Origin: Bagarius yarrelli
Lineage: Eukaryota > Chordata > Actinopteri > Siluriformes > Sisoridae
Assembly (NCBI GenBank): GCA_005784505.1
Contig: VCAZ01000112.1
Span: 1,185,001 to 1,249,000 of the forward strand
Direction: 5' to 3'
DNA: 64,000 nt
The notes below the pieces were generated by a model that was not told the origin of the DNA, searched no databases, and saw nothing but the letters and a program-made list of their open reading frames with translations. The translations under genes and the position numbers were made by a program. Of this stretch, positions 61,601 to 64,000 are shown in pieces. The first letter of the stretch is position 1. Each line of letters begins with the position of its first letter.

Positions 61601-63599
61601 TTTAGAGGGCAAGCGACCGAGCACTTTGAAAAGTAAAAGAAATTGTGTGCCACATGTTCATATCACAACAACCCCTTTACATTGCATTTTCCCCCCTATA
61701 GGCAATTGTAGCTTTAACATATAGTTTTATATAATATTTTTATAACATATCACATTAAACGTAGGACTTTCGGTAAATAACAGTGATTTGCTGTCATTTT
61801 CATACAATGTAATATCGGTTTACATTAGAGATCGACCGATAATCGGTTTTATTGATATTTTTCTTGAAATTAAAGCCTTTTTAATGGTCAGATATCGGAT
61901 TTATATAATCGGATCCACTGATATATAAAACAATAATTAAATATTAAATTAATATTAGTCGATCTCTAGTTAACATTTGCATAAAAGCTGATCATTGTGT
62001 GTGTATAAAAAGTATAAAAGCACATCTAAGGCAGCACCTAATTGGTATCCCACCTGATTTGTTGCCAAGAATCTGGTAGTTAAGCAAGTGTACCGATAGA
62101 AACAGTGATGTCTTACCGCTTTTCAAAGGTCTAACCACTCGCCCTGACCGTTGTCCAACGAACGAAACGTCTTCCACCATGCTGCCTTGCTCTAAATAGA
62201 GAGAGTTGTGTATAAGACCTCAATCTTCAACAGAAATTGATTTTTATTCATTTGACTTTAGTAGATGATCTATCCAGAACCTAGCCCTGGAACAGGAGGC
62301 CTGAGTACAGCTTCTACAGTACACCAAGCAACCACAGGGCTCCATGCAAATACCCACTAGGGGCAATTCAGAGTAGGCAAATCATCCAATGGTATGTTTT
62401 TAAAGGGTAGACCTAAATCGGAGAACCTGAAGGAAGCTGCGGCAAAAGAAATGCATACAGTGCTGTAAAAAATTATTTGCCCCCTCCCGATTTCTTATTT
62501 GTTTTGTCACACCTAAATGTTTTAGATCAGACTTAAATATGAGACAAAGAAAACATTTACAGCATTTGGCAGTCACTCTTACCCACTTATATTTACTCTT
62601 TTTATTATATTTTACTCTTCTTATATTTACTCGGGGGTTAAGGGCCTTACTCAGGGGCCCACAGTGATGTCTTGGTGCTGCTGGGAATCGAACCCCGGTC
62701 TTTCTGGTATCAGTCCATCACCTTAACCACTGAGCCACCACTTCCCAGAAAACTCAAGTTAATACAAAATGCTGTTTTCAACTGGTGATTTTATTTATTT
62801 GGGGGAAAAATAACTAGTGAAAAAGTAATTGCCCCCCTGAACCTAATAACTTAAGCGTGAAAAAAAAGGAACCAGAAAGGGGCAAATACTTTTTCACAGC
62901 ACTGTACCTGCATTTAAATGTTTTACGCCACAAAACTTTTAAAGTAGATAAAAAAAATGTGATGTCACATGATAATAGATGCTTAATTGCCATTTTTCTA
63001 ATTACAGTCTGATTGTTCTGATAAAAATGTCCACTTAATCTGTTAAATCCAAGTGTAAATGCATCCCATGATTCTGTAATTTGTTCCATTTATTCCATTA
63101 CTGACGAAATCAAAAACTGTACAAAACAAATCAAGACACGTCCAAGGACCACCGTATCGTTACATCTTAATAACTTAATAATCATTATTTTCCCTTCTAA
63201 AACATTTATAATGCACAAATAACACAATCAAAAGGCACACACACACAAATAAATCACTATCTTTATATCCTACAAGTAAGGATTTTTTTTATACACTCTT
63301 ACCTCTGTCATACAGCTGTGTGTCTCTGTCCAGAGGGGTTATCGGAGGGGACGTCTGGATGCCCGATTTGTACCAGAAGAGCAGCAGGATGCGCAGGATG
63401 GCTCTGTGGATACGGAGAAGGCGGTTAGTTCGGCAATAGAGTCACCGATCATACCAACGTGAGCTTAAGGCTCCTACTTTGCGATCTGAATGAGGACGAC
63501 CACCAGCCAGCGCCCGGGTTCCCTCCACAGCTTAGCTGCAGCCATCTCAGTGAATACCTCCACATACTCCAGGACAGAAAGCCATGTTAGCAGCCTCTG
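58647..63599 (-). CDS. pex16: pex16, peroxisomal membrane protein PEX16 (5' exons outside window)
   Basis: PEX16 sits in the ER and peroxisome membrane and recruits PEX3 for insertion of peroxisomal membrane proteins; its loss causes a Zellweger-type disorder in humans. Exons in coding order: 63478-63599, 63303-63403, 62117-62191, 60936-61085, 59918-59990, 59717-59833, 58801-58865, 58647-58705, all in phase. The first exon present reads [16 protein letters not shown], then [19 protein letters not shown]. Next come [20 protein letters not shown] and [21 protein letters not shown], and [36 protein letters not shown] and [20 protein letters not shown] follow, with the C-terminal [18 protein letters not shown] ending at the same position as in human. 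The linker before LGLQET is variable, as in other species. Roughly the first 80 residues should lie right of 64000. Confidence 0.95.
59305..59472 (+). mobile_element. 3' end of a non-LTR retrotransposon, copy 2
   Basis: It starts 'aatgaagctaccaggcagaa' and ends 'gacggatgattcgctgtgg', matching 55425-55590 closely. It lies in pex16 between the exons at 58865 and 59717, opposite to the gene. Confidence 0.75.
60130..60392 (+). repeat. tRNA-derived SINE (family C), young-looking copy
   Basis: Box A is tggctcaaatgg and box B is gggttcaagcccc. The body 'ggcgctgtatcatagctgac' and tail 'cacgtacctcacac' are shared with 30362-30640, with few differences over about 250 bases. It lies in a pex16 intron. 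Confidence 0.8.
61086..62116 (-). other. pex16: pex16 intron
   Basis: About 1 kb with no exon. 'gagatcgaccgataatcggt' near 61828 and 'attagtcgatctctag' near 61956 form an imperfect inverted pair around about 110 bases of AT-rich DNA, which may be a small MITE-like element. Confidence 0.4.
62458..62904. mobile_element. TA-flanked MITE (Tc1/mariner type) with a SINE inserted
   Basis: The left end is TA-CAGTGCTGTAAAAAATTATT and the right end mirrors it, ending TTTTTCACAGCACTG-TA, so both terminal inverted repeats and the TA target duplication are visible. It has no transposase. A family B SINE occupies about 62554-62746 inside it, flanked by the 7-base duplication AGAAAAC (62548-62554 and 62747-62753). 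It lies in a pex16 intron. Confidence 0.88.
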
Positions 63600-64000
63600 C
63601 TGGGAGAGAGACTATCGCAACACACACACACACACACACATACACACACAGCTTACTGTGAGCTTTGTGCAGGTCAAAAGTGCTGATACAGAGTGTTTTC
63701 AAATGCCACCATAAACTTAATATAAGTTCGAGCTTTCTCTACGGAGCTCCATTAAGACGAGTGTGAGGGAAGCCGAAGGTCATGAATTCCATCTCGTTTC
63801 CCTTGCGCCTCAGGCCGAGTGTTGCATTTATTGCTCCACTGAAAGTGCCTAAGTCTGTAAATGTGTTTATTTGGAGGTTGGAAAACTCCATGATAAATAT
63901 GTCACTCTAGCACAAATGAAAAAATAAAGAGGTCTCGGGATACTCCGGAGAACCGGAACATTTTTCAGCATTAGACTCAATTGTGGTACAGAAGTAGAGC
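63600..64000 (-). other. pex16: pex16 intron at right edge
   Basis: It follows the acceptor of the exon starting at 63599. It holds a CA microsatellite (about 63620-63649) and no exon matching the PEX16 N-terminus. Confidence 0.6.

Overview
The window is vertebrate nuclear DNA, almost certainly from a ray-finned (teleost) fish. Genes are split into many short exons with GT/AG borders. Introns are AT-rich and full of CA, GA and AT microsatellites. The repeats are typical of fish: tRNA-derived SINEs, a dead Tc1-like transposon, a TA-flanked MITE, and 3' stubs of a non-LTR retrotransposon. Something near catfish is possible, but I cannot place it below teleost from sequence alone.

Layout, left to right. 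1-9558 is the inside of a long yap1 intron. yap1 (minus) has its first two coding exons at 9559-11131; the rest lies beyond the left edge. 11.1-17.7 kb is intergenic, with an E-box and AP-1 cluster upstream of yap1. cep126 (minus) runs from 30948 to a stop at 17739, with ten joined coding exons and the first exon not found. A divergent promoter region near 32.1 kb carries an RFX X-box-like palindrome. arfgap2 (plus) has sixteen coding exons from 32767 to 45475, with a 3'UTR to about 46.6 kb. A cholinesterase-like type II membrane protein (minus) has seven coding exons from 53745 to 47660 and is convergent with arfgap2. pex16 (minus) has eight exons from 63599 to 58647; its 5' exons lie beyond the right edge.

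All exon joins were checked by codon phase and total length. The joined frames are open throughout except in arfgap2 exon 2, where 7 extra bases break the ArfGAP zinc finger. The esterase-like gene joins cleanly but lacks exactly the four residues that hold the catalytic serine.

The five genes do not form one pathway. They cover a Hippo-pathway coactivator (yap1), a centrosome/cilium base protein (cep126), COPI coat recycling (arfgap2), a probable adhesion-type or inactive esterase, and peroxisome membrane biogenesis (pex16). yap1 next to cep126 matches human 11q22, while arfgap2 and pex16 match human 11p11.2, so the window records a lineage-specific junction of two conserved blocks. No previously undescribed multi-gene system is evident. 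The most rewarding oddities are the lost nucleophile elbow, the arfgap2 frameshift, the large inverted repeat inside cep126, the purine/pyrimidine tract in arfgap2, and a SINE nested in a MITE with both target duplications visible.
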